The notes under the pieces were generated by a model. The model saw only the letters and a list, made by a program, of their open reading frames with translations, had not been told where the DNA came from and did not search any database. This document shows, one piece after another, positions 36,385 through 50,132 of a DNA stretch of 64,000 bases. The DNA comes from Marinilactibacillus sp. Marseille-P9653 (GTDB taxonomy: Bacteria; Bacillota; Bacilli; Lactobacillales; Carnobacteriaceae_A). The position numbers and the translations under genes were made by a program. The stretch spans positions 806,001-870,000 of the forward strand of contig NZ_CAKAKH010000001.1 in NCBI RefSeq assembly GCF_916618885.1. The letters are read 5' to 3'. Positions within the stretch are counted from its first letter, which is position 1. Every line of letters begins with the position of its first letter.

Positions 36385-38448
36385 ATGAAGCGATCTTCAA
36401 AAGGATCTGCAAAAAACGGTAAAAGTAAAAAAATCTGGTTAATACCCATGGCTGTCATTCTGATTGTTCTGGTATGTGTTGGAGGCTATATTGGATATGC
36501 TAGATGGCAAGAAAATCGGGAAGCTCAACTGAGACAAACTCGAGCAGAGGACATTACCGAAAATTACTTAGAAGCGCTTAGATCAGAAGAAATTTCAGGT
36601 TTGGTTGACCTTCTATCAGAAGATTCGATTTCAGATTCATCTTATTCAAAAGAAGAAATTGTTGAAAGATATCAGAACGTTTTTTCAGTAATTGGTGCAA
36701 CAAACCTGAATGAAACAATGTCAGAACTAAGGCTAGATGAAGAAACTGATACTTATCACTTTAATTACACATTGTCTATGGACACTTCTTTAGGTACGAT
36801 AAACGATCTAGCCTACGAAACAACTCTTCATGAAGAAACAGAAACGATGTCGGTTAACTGGGATACGACATTGATATTTCCGGATTTGGAACAGGGAGAC
36901 CTTGTTAGAATCAGTTATGAAGAAGGGGACCGTGGAAGTTTAAATGACCGTAATGGCAATCTGCTTGCTGGCAACGGAGACGCTTGGCAAGCGGGACTCT
37001 ATCCATTATCTTTAGGTGAAGGGAGTGCGAGAGAGGATAATCTCAGCCGTATTGCAGAAACCTTGAATCAGGAAGTTTCAGCACTGGAAGGGTTACTCGA
37101 ACAATCATGGGTCAATGAAGATAGCTTTGTACCCTTCACAGTTGTAGAAGAAGGAAATAGACCGGAGCTTGCAGGCGTCCGTTATCAACAGACTGCTGCT
37201 CGTATCTATCCCTTATCTGAAGCAGCAGCTCACCTGACGGGATATGTTGGGCAAGCCACTGCTGAAGATATAGAAGCTAACCCTACCTTACAAGCTGGAG
37301 ACATATTAGGAAAGTCAGGTCTAGAAGCAGCTTTTGATCAGAGACTTCGTGGCACAAAAGGTGGTAGAATTTTCATTGAATCAGAAGAAGGCGAGCAGAA
37401 ATCGGTATTGATTGAATCAGAGATCAAAGATGGAGAAAATATTCGTCTTACAATCGACATTGATTTACAGCAGTCGTTCTACGACCAGTTACAAGGCGAA
37501 CCTGGAACAGCTGTCGTGATGGAGCCGGATACAGGAGAGTTACTGGTAGCAGCAAGTTCACCTTCTTATGATCCTCAACTTTTTGTAAGAGGTATATCAA
37601 ATGAAGATTACCAAAACTATAACGATGACCCTAATACACCATTTATTGCTCGTTACGCAGCGAGATACGCACCGGGTTCAACTTTCAAAATATTAACCTC
37701 TATGATTGGCTTGGATACAGGAGTTACAACGCCTGAAAAAGTGCATACGATCGAGGGACTACAATGGAGCCCGGATGATGATTCATTTGGAGGACATCAA
37801 ATTACTCGTGTAAGTGATGCGGTGACAGAAGTTGACTTGCAAGCAGCCATTACGTATTCAGATAATATTTATTTCGCAAGGGAAGCACTCGAAATAGGTG
37901 GAGATACATTCGTTAAAGAACTAAGTCAATTCCCATTTGGTGCCAGCATGAATCTTCCATTCAGTATGCAACCGGCTCAAATATCTAATGATGGCGCATT
38001 GAATAGACCAACTTTACTGGCAGATACTGCCTATGGTCAGGGTGAATTATTGATGAGCCCGATTCACCAGATTTCATTTTACTCTGCTGTAGCCAATGAC
38101 GGGATGATGACATTTCCTACAATCGTCATGGATGAAGAAGCAGGCGCTAACCAGCTCACTCCAGTATCTTCAGAGTCTGCAAATACTGTCAGAGAAGATC
38201 TAATTAGAGCTGTAGAAGATACAAATGGTACAGCGCATCCTTTTGCATCTCTACCTTTCCAAGTAGGGGCTAAAACGGGAACTGCCGAAATAGAAAAAGA
38301 TGGCGAAAATGTCACGAATGGATTTGTTTACGCACTGGATGCAGAAGATAACGATTTCACGTTTATTGGTTTCCTTGAAGGAAAGAGCAGTGGGGATGTA
38401 GTTGAGCGATTCTTACCCATTCTTCCAGAATTGAAAGATACTGAATAA
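36385..38448 (+). CDS. Class B penicillin-binding protein, PBP5/PBP2a type with MecA_N domain
   Basis: A 687-residue membrane-anchored transpeptidase. After a basic tail and helix (residues about 17-40) comes an NTF2-like MecA_N domain (about 46-160), a dimerisation domain, and a transpeptidase domain with the three active-site motifs: S432-TFK in APGSTFK, S492-DN in TYSDNIYFA and K630-TG in AKTGTAE. Domain order and wording (for example TLLADTAYGQGELLMSPIHQ) follow Enterococcus PBP5 and staphylococcal PBP2a, the low-affinity group. It may give intrinsic cephalosporin tolerance; no mobile element is near, so it looks native. Confidence 0.92.
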   Translation: MKRSSKGSAKNGKSKKIWLIPMAVILIVLVCVGGYIGYARWQENREAQLRQTRAEDITENYLEALRSEEISGLVDLLSEDSISDSSYSKEEIVERYQNVFSVIGATNLNETMSELRLDEETDTYHFNYTLSMDTSLGTINDLAYETTLHEETETMSVNWDTTLIFPDLEQGDLVRISYEEGDRGSLNDRNGNLLAGNGDAWQAGLYPLSLGEGSAREDNLSRIAETLNQEVSALEGLLEQSWVNEDSFVPFTVVEEGNRPELAGVRYQQTAARIYPLSEAAAHLTGYVGQATAEDIEANPTLQAGDILGKSGLEAAFDQRLRGTKGGRIFIESEEGEQKSVLIESEIKDGENIRLTIDIDLQQSFYDQLQGEPGTAVVMEPDTGELLVAASSPSYDPQLFVRGISNEDYQNYNDDPNTPFIARYAARYAPGSTFKILTSMIGLDTGVTTPEKVHTIEGLQWSPDDDSFGGHQITRVSDAVTEVDLQAAITYSDNIYFAREALEIGGDTFVKELSQFPFGASMNLPFSMQPAQISNDGALNRPTLLADTAYGQGELLMSPIHQISFYSAVANDGMMTFPTIVMDEEAGANQLTPVSSESANTVREDLIRAVEDTNGTAHPFASLPFQVGAKTGTAEIEKDGENVTNGFVYALDAEDNDFTFIGFLEGKSSGDVVERFLPILPELKDTE

Positions 38449-38567
38449 AGAATAAAAGCAAAGAAGCCTGCACTGAATGCTATTGTTCCAGTGCTCGATA
38501 TGTGATATAGTGACTTTGATTTTGATAAATGAATTAAAGTGAACGTAAAAAAAGGAGAAAATATATA

Positions 38568-39917
38568 ATGAATTCTGATCCCGGGAGTCTGCAGCCCTTA
38601 ATTGGGCATGTAGCACTTATTGTTTTGTTGACGGTTATCTATGGCGTTTTTGCTGCAGTCGAAATGTCATTGATTTCACTGAATCAAACCAAAATTATCG
38701 AGTTATCAATTGAAGGAAACAAGAAAGCCAAAAAGGTGTTACTGTTGTTAGAAAAGTCGGATGACTATCTGATTGCAGTTCGTATTATTCTGACACTTGC
38801 TGCGCTCTTTAGTAGTGCGTTAGCATCGTTTTACTATACTGACTACCTGGCTGGTATGATGGGAGAATTTGCTTCTGCCAGAATTCTGAGTATGATCATT
38901 ATTACACTGATTGTCTCATCTGTGTTTCTTGTATTTGGAGAGCAGCTGCCTAAAGCGATTGCTGCTCAAGACCCCGACCAAACTGCAATGTTGCTCGTAG
39001 GGATCGTTCTTCTAGTTCGCAAACTATTTATCCCGATTGTTTGGACGTTGAAAATGATCACAAAACTGATGAAAAAAATTATTCCGATTAATTTTGATGC
39101 TCATGAAGATACGATGACAAGAGATGAATTCCGTACCTTTATAGAGCAGAGTCATCACCATGAAGTCATCGATCTGGAAGAATTTTCAATGTTAAAAGGG
39201 GTCTTATCTCTGGACAACAAAATTGCCAGAGAAGTGATGGTTCCAAGAACCGATTCGTTTATGTTGGACTATGAAGATTCTAATAAAGAAAATATTGATG
39301 CTATGCTGAACACCCCGCACTCTAGAGTGCCGTTATATTTCGAAGATAAAGATAATATACTAGGGATTGTTCACGTGAAAAATTTGTTGAAGGCTTCGAA
39401 AGATCAAGCCCTCTATGATATTGATTTAAAAGAAATCAGTAATGAAGCGTTATTTGTACCGGAAACTATTTACATTGATGATTTGATTTTTCAAATGAAA
39501 CGAACTCAAAACCAAATGGCTGTATTGAACGACGAATACGGTGGTGTGGTTGGTATCGTTACACTAGAAGACCTTCTTGAAGAAATCGTTGGAGAAATCG
39601 ATGACGAATATGATCAGACGAATAGTCTGTTTGAAGAAATTTCTGATCAGAAATTTGTCGTTGATGGATCAGCACCGATAGAGAAGTTTAATGATTATTT
39701 TGGTACCAAGATAGAATCTGAAGATGTTGATACGATTGCCGGTTACTTCATAACGGAGTTTGGTAGTGTGCCAAGCAAAAACGATGAAGCATTCTTGAAG
39801 TTAGAAGACTTGTTAATGAAAGTAGATTCACTTGAAGGTTCTCGAATATTGACTTTACGCGTTGAAAAAATTCAACTTGAAGATACTTTGGGAGAACTAG
39901 TGGAAGGTCAGGGCTAA
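38568..39917 (+). CDS. Hemolysin family / CNNM-type transporter with CBS pair and CorC domain
   Basis: A 449-residue membrane protein. Residues about 12-190 form the DUF21/CNNM membrane domain, with [19 protein letters not shown] and a later [14 protein letters not shown]. Two CBS motifs follow ([12 protein letters not shown], then [16 protein letters not shown] and [20 protein letters not shown]) and then a CorC_HlyC domain to the end. Family members act in Mg2+ or Co2+ homeostasis; hemolysin is a historical label. It stands alone between the PBP and UPF0316 genes. Confidence 0.9.
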   Translation: MNSDPGSLQPLIGHVALIVLLTVIYGVFAAVEMSLISLNQTKIIELSIEGNKKAKKVLLLLEKSDDYLIAVRIILTLAALFSSALASFYYTDYLAGMMGEFASARILSMIIITLIVSSVFLVFGEQLPKAIAAQDPDQTAMLLVGIVLLVRKLFIPIVWTLKMITKLMKKIIPINFDAHEDTMTRDEFRTFIEQSHHHEVIDLEEFSMLKGVLSLDNKIAREVMVPRTDSFMLDYEDSNKENIDAMLNTPHSRVPLYFEDKDNILGIVHVKNLLKASKDQALYDIDLKEISNEALFVPETIYIDDLIFQMKRTQNQMAVLNDEYGGVVGIVTLEDLLEEIVGEIDDEYDQTNSLFEEISDQKFVVDGSAPIEKFNDYFGTKIESEDVDTIAGYFITEFGSVPSKNDEAFLKLEDLLMKVDSLEGSRILTLRVEKIQLEDTLGELVEGQG

Positions 39918-39985
39918 ACAAGATCTATTGCTGAATTAGAAAGAATAAACTCTTTTTAACACAAGAAATAGTCATATAATAAAAA

Positions 39986-40020
39986 GGCTGGGATGGGTCA
40001 TACTTGTCTCAGCTATTATA
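39986..40020 (+). terminator. Possible terminator after the CNNM gene
   Basis: GGCTGGGA (39986-39993) can pair with TCTCAGCT (about 40007-40014) with wobbles; the T tract is poor. GGCTGGGA-type hairpins are common terminators in Lactobacillales. Confidence 0.4.
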
Positions 40021-40062
40021 GTATGTAAAATTTAAAGTAGGTAAAAAAGATAGGAGAATTTT

Positions 40063-40632
40063 GTGGATTTAGATTGGACAATGTTATTAACGATATTCTT
40101 AATAAACGTCGTTTACGTAACGTTAAACACACTTAGAATGATGCTGACTATGAAAGGGTATCAGTCGATTGCACCTTTTATTGCTATGGTTGAAATCTCT
40201 ATTTACGTTGTCGGGTTAGGATTAGTGCTAGATAACTTGGATAATGTCATTAATATATTCGTGTACGCTCTAGGGTTTGGAGTGGGGATTTTTGCGGGGA
40301 TGAAGATTGAGAATTATTTAGCGCTAGGTCATATACTGGTTACAACAATTGTTCCAGAAGATGGATGGGAAATCGCTAACAAACTCAGAGACCAAGGATA
40401 TGGAGTCACTACTACGCAAGCTTATGGTAGAGAAGGCAACCGATACGTACTTGAAATATTGACACCTAGATCAAATGAGCGTGATCTTTATAAAATGATT
40501 CATCAAATCGAATCAAAAGCTTTCATCATTTCATATGAGCCTAGATATATTAATGGCGGTTTCTGGACGAAAAAAATCAAGAAAAATAAATTATCAAAAT
40601 CCAAAAAGTCTGGAAATAGTTCAAAAAGCTGA
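40063..40632 (+). CDS. UPF0316 / DUF2179 family membrane protein (YebE-like)
   Basis: A 189-residue protein with three N-terminal helices (residues about 5-25, 36-57, 62-82) and a cytosolic DUF2179 domain (about 95-165), with a Lys/Ser-rich tail. The segment NVVYVTLNTLRMMLTMKG is typical of UPF0316. It starts at GTG, with AGGAG upstream. Family function is unknown; it begins a run that leads to the PurK-like gene 33 bases on, so the two are probably cotranscribed. Confidence 0.85.
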   Translation: MDLDWTMLLTIFLINVVYVTLNTLRMMLTMKGYQSIAPFIAMVEISIYVVGLGLVLDNLDNVINIFVYALGFGVGIFAGMKIENYLALGHILVTTIVPEDGWEIANKLRDQGYGVTTTQAYGREGNRYVLEILTPRSNERDLYKMIHQIESKAFIISYEPRYINGGFWTKKIKKNKLSKSKKSGNSSKS

Positions 40633-40665
40633 AACAAAAAGAGTCAACAGAAATAAGGAGCGAAT

Positions 40666-41787
40666 ATGATGATTGAATGGATTCAACCTGGAAAGACGAT
40701 TGGGATTGTAGGGGGAGGGAGTGTAGCTAGACTGCTTGCTCTTTCTGCAAAAAAAATGGGTTATAAGATTGGACTATTAGATCCTGACCCAATCTGTTCT
40801 GCGAGCAGCATTGCTGATTGGCATCTTAGAGCAGAACTTACAAACGAGAAAGCTTTCAGAGATTTAGCCCTCAAGAGTGATATGGTCATTTACGAAACGG
40901 AAGCCTTTCACACAGATTATTTGAGAATGATGAAACGCTCACTTCCGGTACCACAAGGAGAAGATTTACTGGCGATTTCTCAAGATAGAGTTTTACAGAA
41001 AGCTTTTCTCGAATCACACAGTATCAACATTGCTCCGTTCGCGACGATTGTCTCAATGGATGATGTCCGCGAATCTGTACAGAGCATAGGGTATCCTTGT
41101 GTGCTAAAAGCTAACCGCACGGATGAACGTTACCGTCAACACACTGTATTGTATGATGATAGCGATATTGAAAAAACAGAAGACTTATTGAATTCAGGAG
41201 CAAGCGTATTAGAAGCATGGATACCATTTGAAAGAGAACTTTGTATTGCAATCGTAAAAGACTCGTCTGGAAAAATATTGACATATCCGGTCGCAGAAAT
41301 GATGTATCGTCAAGACAAATTCTTCCAGAGTATTGTTCCTGCGAGAATTGACTATGAAGTACAGCAAGAAGTTACTCGTATTGCCCGTATTGTTGCTGAG
41401 AATATTGATTTTCAAGGGGTCATTGCTTTAGAAATACTGACCACATCTACAGGATCACTCTATGTTAATGAGATTGTAGGACATCCTCATCAAGCATATC
41501 ATTACACAACGGACTGGACTGAGCTTTCACAGTACGAAGCTCATATTAGAGCGGTTTGTGGATGGCCTTTACCTGAAGAAATTAAGATACCCTCAACGAG
41601 TGTTATGAGACTGTTTAATCAAAATCAGTTAGAAGAAGCTTACACGCAAGCTAGAATACAACAAGACTGGAAATTCACTTTTTATCAAGGTGATCCAGAA
41701 GATATCTACACTGAAAAAGGGCATTTAACCGTACAGACAGATGATATCAATCAGACAGTGACCTTATTATCAGATATTGGTATGTAA
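40666..41787 (+). CDS. PurK-like ATP-grasp protein with altered active-site motifs
   Basis: A 373-residue homologue of N5-carboxyaminoimidazole ribonucleotide synthase: Rossmann-like N-terminus (KTIGIVGGGSVARLLALSAK, then GLLDPDP), ATP-grasp core, and C-terminal domain. Yet motifs conserved in true PurK are changed. The usual YEFEN appears as YETEAF, the glycine-rich GYDGKGQ loop as TDERYRQ, and RPHNSGH as GHPHQAYH. It is not beside purE or other pur genes but upstream of a GntR gene and pcrA. Either a diverged PurK or a related ATP-dependent ligase of unknown substrate. Confidence 0.75.
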   Translation: MMIEWIQPGKTIGIVGGGSVARLLALSAKKMGYKIGLLDPDPICSASSIADWHLRAELTNEKAFRDLALKSDMVIYETEAFHTDYLRMMKRSLPVPQGEDLLAISQDRVLQKAFLESHSINIAPFATIVSMDDVRESVQSIGYPCVLKANRTDERYRQHTVLYDDSDIEKTEDLLNSGASVLEAWIPFERELCIAIVKDSSGKILTYPVAEMMYRQDKFFQSIVPARIDYEVQQEVTRIARIVAENIDFQGVIALEILTTSTGSLYVNEIVGHPHQAYHYTTDWTELSQYEAHIRAVCGWPLPEEIKIPSTSVMRLFNQNQLEEAYTQARIQQDWKFTFYQGDPEDIYTEKGHLTVQTDDINQTVTLLSDIGM

Positions 41788-41873
41788 CCAGATTAAAATC
41801 AAGGAGATTCTAATTGAGAAAATACAGTCAATAGATAGACTAGACGATTGATTAGAATTCAAGGACTGAAGAT

Positions 41874-42521
41874 ATGTCAAAGCAGAAAAGAAGAGAAATA
41901 GAAGCTTATCAATATATGAAAGCGAAAATTGATAACAGAGAATGGTTGCCGCAAAAGCAGCTCAAGGAGCAAGAATTGACTTCAGAACTCAAAATGAGTC
42001 GCACACCGGTACGCAATGCGTTTCTTCAACTGGAAAAAGAAGGACTTATTGTGATTGAGCCCTATAAAGGCGCAAAGGTTCTTTCAAAAGAAATTGATAT
42101 CAAAGCTTTTCAAGATAGAATAAAATTTATTGAACTGATGATCATACATTATTTTCTAAAGCTTGAAAAAGAAGAAAAAAGTATCGATATGAAAGCCCCG
42201 GCTGAAAAACTACAAAGTATGCAAGGTTGTAGTCAATCAGCTCAGCCAGAATTTGAGAATCTGGAGTTGGAGTTCTGGCAGTACATTTTAACTATGGAAA
42301 ATAATCAATACCACCACTCGTTGATCATGACGTGTTTCAAGGAATTATTTCCAGAAGAAGGTAGTATAAAAAAAGTGTTATATCAAAGCCGCCAGACTAA
42401 AATAAAACACTATCAGCAATTAGTGGCTTTTTTATCAGAAGCGAACTATCCTTATGCTAGACGAGAAATAAGAATAGTATTGAATCAAATCAGATTGAAT
42501 GTTATTCAGAGTATAGATTAA
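41874..42521 (+). CDS. GntR family transcriptional regulator
   Basis: A 215-residue regulator with an N-terminal winged helix: LKEQELTSELKMSRTPVRNA then FLQLEKEGLIVIEPYKGAKV (residues about 25-66), the GntR recognition block. The C-terminal helical domain is FCD-like but short and weakly conserved; no metal-binding His/Asp set is obvious. It lies 86 bases after the PurK-like gene. Ligand and targets unknown. Confidence 0.87.
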   Translation: MSKQKRREIEAYQYMKAKIDNREWLPQKQLKEQELTSELKMSRTPVRNAFLQLEKEGLIVIEPYKGAKVLSKEIDIKAFQDRIKFIELMIIHYFLKLEKEEKSIDMKAPAEKLQSMQGCSQSAQPEFENLELEFWQYILTMENNQYHHSLIMTCFKELFPEEGSIKKVLYQSRQTKIKHYQQLVAFLSEANYPYARREIRIVLNQIRLNVIQSID

Positions 42522-42557
42522 AAGATACTGGAAGAAACAAATAAGGTTAAGTTTAAG

Positions 42558-42645
42558 AAAGCATATTGGAGTATAGCCGATTAAACCTATATGAAAAGTA
42601 ATCGTTCTTCATATAGAATGTTGAAGCTATAAAACAATATGCTTT
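42558..42645. repeat. 88-bp imperfect palindrome between the GntR gene and pcrA
   Basis: Two 38-base arms (42558-42595 and 42608-42645) flank a 12-base loop. They pair in three perfect blocks: AAAGCATATTG/CAATATGCTTT (11 bp), TATAGC/GCTATA (6 bp) and CTATATGAA/TTCATATAG (9 bp). These are separated by internal loops of exactly equal size on both sides (3x3 and 9x9). T5 follows the right arm (42643-42647), so transcription from the GntR gene may end here. The rest of 42522-42825 holds no gene; a TATAAT at 42785-42790 may be the pcrA -10. Confidence 0.7.
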
Positions 42646-42825
42646 TTGTATGCCGTTTTCAGTGATTAACGAATAAAATAGCTGTAAGACTTTGCGAAGC
42701 TTGATTCAATAACAAGGATCAGAAACAATCTAAGATTTAAATGATGGAATGCCTTGTTCTATGGAAAGAAGCACTCATTTTCTGTATAATATAGGAATGT
42801 ATGACTACCCGAGAGGATGACAATA

Positions 42826-47111
<4,286 letters not shown>

Positions 47112-47133
47112 TTTTGAAAGTGAGGTAACATCT

Positions 47134-48315
47134 ATGAATAAAAAATGGATACTGGCAAGCCTATCTGGACTAACATTATTTCTAGCTTCCTGCAATATAC
47201 TGCCTGACCCAGTAGGGACAGAGGAGCAATCAGTTGAACAAACTGAAGAAAACGATGGGGAAGCAGCAGAAAGTAATGATTCAGTTGTTGTTGAAACTAG
47301 AATCGATGATAATTATTATCGCCCGTTAATTACTGAAGAAGGTACCTATGAGCCAAGCCAAAATCGTGGAATAACAAGATCTCTAAATTCAAATGTGAAT
47401 ATCAAAACATTTGAAGAGGATTTAATGAGGTTATCACAGAAATATTTTTCAACGGATAATCATTATTTCCAAGAAGGACAATTGCTTCCCGCGAATTTAG
47501 CTACTAGCTGGTTACGTCGTGCTGAGCCACTTACTGAAGAACAGATAGAAGAAGGAGAAACGATTCTTGGGTTAAATCCAGAAGATAATGGAAGTCAAGA
47601 TCCTGAATCGAGAGCACCGAATTATCTGAGTTCTATTTTAGAACAAGACTTCTACACGCAGACTGACGATGGAATTCAACTTGCTGGAATCAGTATAGGG
47701 TTATCACTGAATTCAGTTGATTATTATCGTAACGATCAGCAGCAAGAACAACAGCAAGAAATCAGTAAAGAAGATTTGTTACGAGAAGGACAAAGAATCG
47801 GAAGTGAAATCGTTTCGAGAATGCGTGAACTAGAAGGCGTAGGAACAGTTCCAATCATGGTTGGACTTTACCAACAATCGACTAGAGATAATTTTGCCGG
47901 AGGCATTTATATTTCCGAAGGTCTTAGTGAAAATGGAGCAGATTCTATCTCTAACTGGAACCAAGTCAATGAAAGTAGACTCGTATTTCCAGTAGAAGGC
48001 ATGCAGAGTGCGGAAGGAAACAGTTTTGCTAATTTTAAATCAAAAGTAGAAAACTTTTTCCCTAATTTAAGTGGTATCACAGGAGTCGCGCATTACGTTG
48101 ACGATAATTTAGTAAGTCTTCAAATCGAAATCGTTACGCAATTTTATGGAAAAGGTGAAATCATTGCTTTTACTCAGTATCTGAATGAAGCCGCAAATTC
48201 ATACCTATCTGAAAATCTACCCATTGAAATTAAAGTAGAATCTTTGAACGGTATTGAATCATTCCTGAAGCGAGATGCGGAAGAAACGGAATTTACGACA
48301 CACGTCTTTAATTAA
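47134..48315 (+). CDS. camS: CamS family sex pheromone lipoprotein
   Basis: A 393-residue lipoprotein with signal peptide and lipobox LASC (residues 1-20), an acidic linker and a CamS domain, e.g. FAGGIYISEGL and SGITGVAHYVDDNLVS. In Enterococcus and Staphylococcus the cleaved signal peptide of CamS is a peptide pheromone; the function of the mature protein is unknown. The frame is open from 47095, but GAGGT before the ATG at 47134 and the signal peptide set the start. The position between ligA and gatC is conserved in Bacilli. Confidence 0.92.
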   Translation: MNKKWILASLSGLTLFLASCNILPDPVGTEEQSVEQTEENDGEAAESNDSVVVETRIDDNYYRPLITEEGTYEPSQNRGITRSLNSNVNIKTFEEDLMRLSQKYFSTDNHYFQEGQLLPANLATSWLRRAEPLTEEQIEEGETILGLNPEDNGSQDPESRAPNYLSSILEQDFYTQTDDGIQLAGISIGLSLNSVDYYRNDQQQEQQQEISKEDLLREGQRIGSEIVSRMRELEGVGTVPIMVGLYQQSTRDNFAGGIYISEGLSENGADSISNWNQVNESRLVFPVEGMQSAEGNSFANFKSKVENFFPNLSGITGVAHYVDDNLVSLQIEIVTQFYGKGEIIAFTQYLNEAANSYLSENLPIEIKVESLNGIESFLKRDAEETEFTTHVFN

Positions 48316-48358
48316 GCAACCTGAACGGTATTTTATCAATTTGGAGGGAATTACCCAT

Positions 48359-48664
48359 ATGTCTATAAACGAAGAAACAGTTAAGCACGTTGCCAAACTG
48401 GCAAAGCTTGAATTCAAAGAAGAAGAGATCCATGACTTTACTGAAGGCATGGACAAAATCATTAACATGGTGGAACAATTAGAAGATCTGGATACGACAG
48501 GTGTAGAAGGTACGTATCATGGCATTACCCATCACAGTGTGCTTCGTGAGGATAAAGCGAAGCTTGAAGTCTCTAGAGAAGATTTGTTTACAAATGTTAA
48601 AACCAAACAAGATGGGTTTATCAAAGTACCCGCAATTATGGATAATGGGGAGAGTGGAGCATAA
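48359..48664 (+). CDS. gatC: Aspartyl/glutamyl-tRNA amidotransferase subunit C
   Basis: Small subunit of the GatCAB amidotransferase that converts Glu-tRNA(Gln), and often Asp-tRNA(Asn), to the amide forms. 101 residues beginning [18 protein letters not shown] and ending [10 protein letters not shown], both diagnostic. The ATG at 48359 follows GGAGGG and is preferred over the longer open frame from 48275. It overlaps gatA by 1 base. Confidence 0.96.
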   Translation: MSINEETVKHVAKLAKLEFKEEEIHDFTEGMDKIINMVEQLEDLDTTGVEGTYHGITHHSVLREDKAKLEVSREDLFTNVKTKQDGFIKVPAIMDNGESGA

Positions 48665-50130
48665 TGACGATATTAGATCATACGTTAGAGGAATTACATG
48701 AACTGCTCGTCAAAGGTGAATTAACATCGCTCCAGATCATGGAGGCTGTATACGATAGAATTGAAGAAACAGAAGCAAACGTAGGTGCTTTTCTTGCGTT
48801 AAGTAAAACAGAGGCTTTAGCAAAAGCACGTGCTATGGATGAAGCCGGAATCGATCCGAACAATATTTTGAGTGGTTTACCCATTGGAATCAAAGACAAC
48901 ATCGTAACGAAAGGTGTAACTACAACAGCAGCTTCTAAAATGTTAGAAGACTTTGTGCCTGTATATGATGCAACAGTCGTTGAGAAGTTAAACGACTGCG
49001 GTATGATATCAGTTGGTAAGCTAAATATGGATGAGTTTGCCATGGGTGGATCTACAGAAAACTCTGCATTTAAAGTTACAGCTAATCCATGGGATCTTTC
49101 GAAAGTGCCAGGAGGATCTTCTGGTGGTTCAGCTGCAGCAGTGGCAGCCGGTCAAGTACCTGTTTCACTAGGTTCAGATACTGGTGGTTCCATTAGAGAA
49201 CCAGCTGCATTTACAGGAATAGTAGGAATGAAGCCTACATACGGACGCGTTTCACGTTACGGTTTGATTGCTTTTGGATCAAGTCTTGATCAAATTGGAC
49301 CATTTACTAGAACCGTTAAAGACAATGCGCTTGTGTTGAATGCCATTAGTGGATACGATCAACGTGATTCTACTTCTTATGATGGAGAAACACCTGATTT
49401 CACTCAAGGAATCGATCAAGGTGTTAAAGGTATGCGGATTGGTGTTCCTAAAGAATACTTTAACGAAGAAGCAAAAGAAAAAGGCGTGATCGAATCTGTT
49501 CGTGCTGCGCTTAAAACGTATGAAGAACTCGGTGCTGAACTTGTTGAAGTGAGCTTGCCGCATTCAAAATACGGGATACCAGCTTATTACATTATTGCTT
49601 CTTCAGAAGCATCAAGTAACTTACAACGATTTGATGGGATTCGATATGGATATCGTGCAGAAAATGTTCAAAATCTTGAAGAACTTTATGTAAGATCTCG
49701 TTCAGAAGGTTTCGGATTAGAAGTTAAACGAAGAATCATGTTAGGTACATTTTCATTAAGTGCCGGTTTCTACGATGCCCATTTCAAAAAAGCAGCGCAA
49801 GCTAGAACGCTGATCCGTCAAGATTTTGAAAAAGTGTTTGAAGAAGTTGATTTCCTAGTAGCACCGACTACTACAACGACTGCTTTCAATATTGGTGGTC
49901 AAATCGAAGATCCTTTAGCAATGTATATGGCTGATATACTGACGGTTCCAGTTAACTTGGCAGGCGTACCATCAGTTTCAATCCCTTGTGGGTTTTCTAA
50001 TGAAATGCCAGTTGGAATGCAACTGATCGGAAAACATTTTGATGAACAAACACTTTATAGAGCGGCTTATGCTTTTGAACAATCAACTGATTTTCATAAG
50101 CAAAAACCACTTTTCAAGGGAGGAAAATAA
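48664..50130 (+). CDS. gatA: Aspartyl/glutamyl-tRNA amidotransferase subunit A
   Basis: Glutaminase subunit of GatCAB with the amidase-signature Ser-cisSer-Lys triad: Lys in [14 protein letters not shown] and the serines in [15 protein letters not shown] and [12 protein letters not shown]. 488 residues, standard length. It is translationally coupled to gatC (TAATG) and 2 bases from gatB, whose ribosome site lies in its last codons. Confidence 0.97.
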   Translation: MTILDHTLEELHELLVKGELTSLQIMEAVYDRIEETEANVGAFLALSKTEALAKARAMDEAGIDPNNILSGLPIGIKDNIVTKGVTTTAASKMLEDFVPVYDATVVEKLNDCGMISVGKLNMDEFAMGGSTENSAFKVTANPWDLSKVPGGSSGGSAAAVAAGQVPVSLGSDTGGSIREPAAFTGIVGMKPTYGRVSRYGLIAFGSSLDQIGPFTRTVKDNALVLNAISGYDQRDSTSYDGETPDFTQGIDQGVKGMRIGVPKEYFNEEAKEKGVIESVRAALKTYEELGAELVEVSLPHSKYGIPAYYIIASSEASSNLQRFDGIRYGYRAENVQNLEELYVRSRSEGFGLEVKRRIMLGTFSLSAGFYDAHFKKAAQARTLIRQDFEKVFEEVDFLVAPTTTTTAFNIGGQIEDPLAMYMADILTVPVNLAGVPSVSIPCGFSNEMPVGMQLIGKHFDEQTLYRAAYAFEQSTDFHKQKPLFKGGK

Positions 50131-50132
50131 CT

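Noticed and set aside
34130-38448. Glycopeptide-resistance cluster suggested by the VanY-like protein beside a PBP
   Set aside because: There are no vanH, vanA/B-type ligase, vanX or vanRS genes; the two-component system at 22.7 kb is 10 kb away and not VanRS-like as far as I can see.
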